Below are positions 63,501-64,000 of a stretch of DNA of 64,000 nt, one piece after another (position 1 is the stretch's first letter; every line of letters starts with the position of its first letter). The notes below the pieces were generated by a model. It was given only the letters and a program-made list of their open reading frames with translations, ran no database searches and had not been told where the DNA came from. The translations under genes were made by a program, and so were the position numbers. Source of the DNA: Vibrio porteresiae DSM 19223 (GTDB taxonomy: Bacteria; Pseudomonadota; Gammaproteobacteria; Enterobacterales; Vibrionaceae). The stretch lies in contig NZ_AP024895.1 of assembly GCF_024347055.1 (NCBI RefSeq), positions 992,001-1,056,000 on the forward strand, given 5' to 3'.

Positions 63501-63663
63501 TAATGGCGGTATAAGCACGTACCACGCCTGCGACAGAGCACTCGTCGGTGATGGCGATAGAGTGATAACGCAAAAAGTCAGCCTGCAAAGCCAACTCTTC
63601 TGCATGGGAAGCTCCCGTTAAAAACGAGAAATTGCTCTGACAAAACAGTTCAGCATACGCCAT
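60592..63663 (-). CDS. dnaE2: Error-prone DNA polymerase DnaE2
   Basis: A 1023-residue C-family polymerase of the ImuA-ImuB-DnaE2 mutasome. N-terminal PHP domain (FCQSNFSFLTGASHAEEL), polymerase core with PPDIDVDFEHERREEVI and HLSQHVGGFVISSGPL, and a C-terminal OB domain (VVGVVTGRQSPGTAGGVTFF). It is used for translesion synthesis after DNA damage. ATG at 63663 with AAAGGAG. Follows imuB on the minus strand. A LexA box would be upstream of the first gene, outside the window. Confidence 0.95.
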   Translation of the reverse strand: MAYAELFCQSNFSFLTGASHAEELALQADFLRYHSIAITDECSVAGVVRAYTAIKQHQLAIRLIVGSLFWLNDECQVVLLCPTRQAYAELCRIITNARRRSEKGHYQLSEWDLMSVKHCLILWMPQNQGHDLHWGEWLKQYHVGRLWMAVQRHLNADEHLYLEHCRQLAEQLALPITACGGVLMHNATRLPLQHILTAIKEGQPVPQVQSHLLTNTERALRSQTKLEKLFPSQWLTESVRIAEQCQFTLDSLRYEYPSELVPPGESAIGYLRRLVEQGKQLRFPSGVPTEIEQIIAKELDLIEELDYPFYFLTIHDMVMFAKRQAILYQGRGSAANSVVCYCLEITSVDPRQISVLFERFISKERNEPPDIDVDFEHERREEVIQYLYQKYGRERAAIAATVISYRFKSAVRDVGKALGIEESQLEFFIKNVNRRDKDQGWQAQVVELGLKAGSLKGEQFISLVNEIMGFPRHLSQHVGGFVISSGPLYELVAIENASMPERTIIQWDKDDIESLGLLKVDVLALGMLTAIRKCFDLIAKHHQRALSIADITRLQDDPNVYGMIQRADTVGVFQIESRAQMGMLPRLKPRCYYDLVIQIAIVRPGPIQGDMVHPFLKRRDGLEPITYPSSAVKQVLERTMGVPIFQEQVIKLAMVAAGFTGGEADQLRRAMASWKKNGQLAKFKDKLIDGMESRGYSHQFAQTLYDQICGFGEYGFPESHSASFAVLAYCSAWLKYYYPAEFYTALLNSLPMGFYSPSQLIQDAKRHGIRVNPVCVNASEYDHTVIATHTPHGIRVGLRQVKGLSAQGAFTLLGERPEQGFSHISQLKQLGLNRKDIEALASANAMAKLAHNRYATRWELMDTINDLPLFRDLQEEKVTHYSAPSAADNLIEDYAALGLSLEHHPITLLESAGVLGHFIRQKDLAWQTHRSLVTVVGVVTGRQSPGTAGGVTFFTLEDDTGNVNVVVWRATARAQKQPYLNAKILMVKGLLEKEGDVCHVIAGRLIDMTPQLATLQAKSRDFH

Positions 63664-63741
63664 GATGACTCCTTTGATCGAATAAAGGGTGACTGCTCAT
63701 CGGTGTTATCATTCACTTTTTGAACATTAACTTGTTGAAAG

Positions 63742-64000
63742 TTAGCCAAATAGTCCATGAATAAACCACTGCTGCTCTGGAGTGCGAAAAACCCATAACC
63801 AGCGCCCTTGTGCGGATTGAGCAATAAAATAGTCGCGAATGATCGCTTCACCGTCCCACCATCCCGTGGCGATTCGTTCTGGGCCATGAACTAAGGTGAC
63901 TTTTTCAACCAGTGCTTCTGGAGTCGGGTAGAGCCATGTTGGACGCAGCTGAGCCTGCCGATGACTCGCTGGTGGCGTGGCAATCGGGTCGACGTAGCAT
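63742..64000 (-). CDS. imuB: ImuB, Y-family polymerase homologue (3' end only)
   Basis: The frame runs from the window edge to a TAA at 63742. It encodes DPIATPPASHRQAQLRPTWL, then LVEKVTLVHGPERIATGWWD, and ends WFIHGLFG. These match the C-terminal region of ImuB (DUF6504-like tail). ImuB is the inactive Y-family member that links DnaE2 to the sliding clamp. It lies 78 bp upstream of dnaE2 in the expected imuA-imuB-dnaE2 order; imuA is not in the window. Confidence 0.85.
   Translation of the reverse strand, partial: CYVDPIATPPASHRQAQLRPTWLYPTPEALVEKVTLVHGPERIATGWWDGEAIIRDYFIAQSAQGRWLWVFRTPEQQWFIHGLFG

Noticed and set aside
1..64000. CRISPR arrays or complete insertion sequences
   Set aside because: No regularly spaced direct repeats and no DDE or Y1 transposase gene seen in the window.

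Overview
The window is a stretch of Vibrionaceae chromosome, most likely genus Vibrio. The block rne / rluC / maf / yceD-rpmF-plsX-fabH-fabD-fabG-acpP-fabF-pabC-mltG-tmk-holB-tatD-ptsG, followed by pykA / mlc / cheV and imuB-dnaE2, matches the gene order I recall for this part of chromosome 1 in Vibrio cholerae. The flanking yejMLK, nhaC, asd, marC-adhE and sulP genes fit the same backbone. The species cannot be fixed from sequence alone. A CowN-like gene (nitrogenase protection) suggests one of the vibrios related to nitrogen fixers.

Region by region. 1-1480: the 3' end of a 6-phospho-beta-glucosidase gene and a BglG-type antiterminator. 1638-1728: tRNA-Ser(UGA). 1701-11993: a ~10.3 kb integrated island bounded by a 32-bp direct repeat copied from the 3' end of that tRNA. 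12650-18470: an orphan two-component system, class B acid phosphatase, a DMT transporter, cowN, a small membrane protein and an Rrf2 regulator. 18700-27550: MCP, tRNA-Pro(GGG), yejMLK, nhaC, asd, marC. 28200-36460: adhE, sulP, rne. 37086-52060: rluC, maf, the fatty-acid/cell-wall/replication cluster, and ptsG with an RDD protein. 52300-64000: a small beta-barrel protein, an NSS transporter with its tiny MetS subunit, YnhF, a YjjU-type patatin, pykA, mlc, cheV, and imuB-dnaE2.

The most interesting part is the island. It carries a tyrosine recombinase at each end (1794-3098 and 10737-11795). Its core contains a putative HUH-type relaxase/Rep-like gene, a small partner and a frameshifted DUF3987 gene. 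Between the first integrase and this core lies an array of integron-type gene cassettes (about 3467-7389) with no integron integrase in the window. In four cassettes the 7-bp element at the 5' junction is the exact reverse complement of the R'' box of that cassette's own attC site, as integron recombination predicts. The cassettes carry a large KAP-like P-loop NTPase and three small membrane-anchored proteins. A fifth segment has no gene and contains a 37-nt palindrome. This looks like a cluster of attC sites lacking an integrase (CALIN) riding on a tRNA-Ser island, with a plausible but untested anti-phage or stress function.

How the genes work together. PlsX/FabH/FabD/FabG/AcpP/FabF form the fatty-acid initiation and elongation set, preceded by L32 and YceD. 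PabC, MltG, Tmk, HolB and TatD are translationally coupled behind it. PtsG, Mlc and PykA are parts of glucose uptake and its control. YejM adjusts LPS synthesis. AdhE, NhaC, Asd and SulP are stand-alone metabolic or transport units separated by strong, often bidirectional, terminators.
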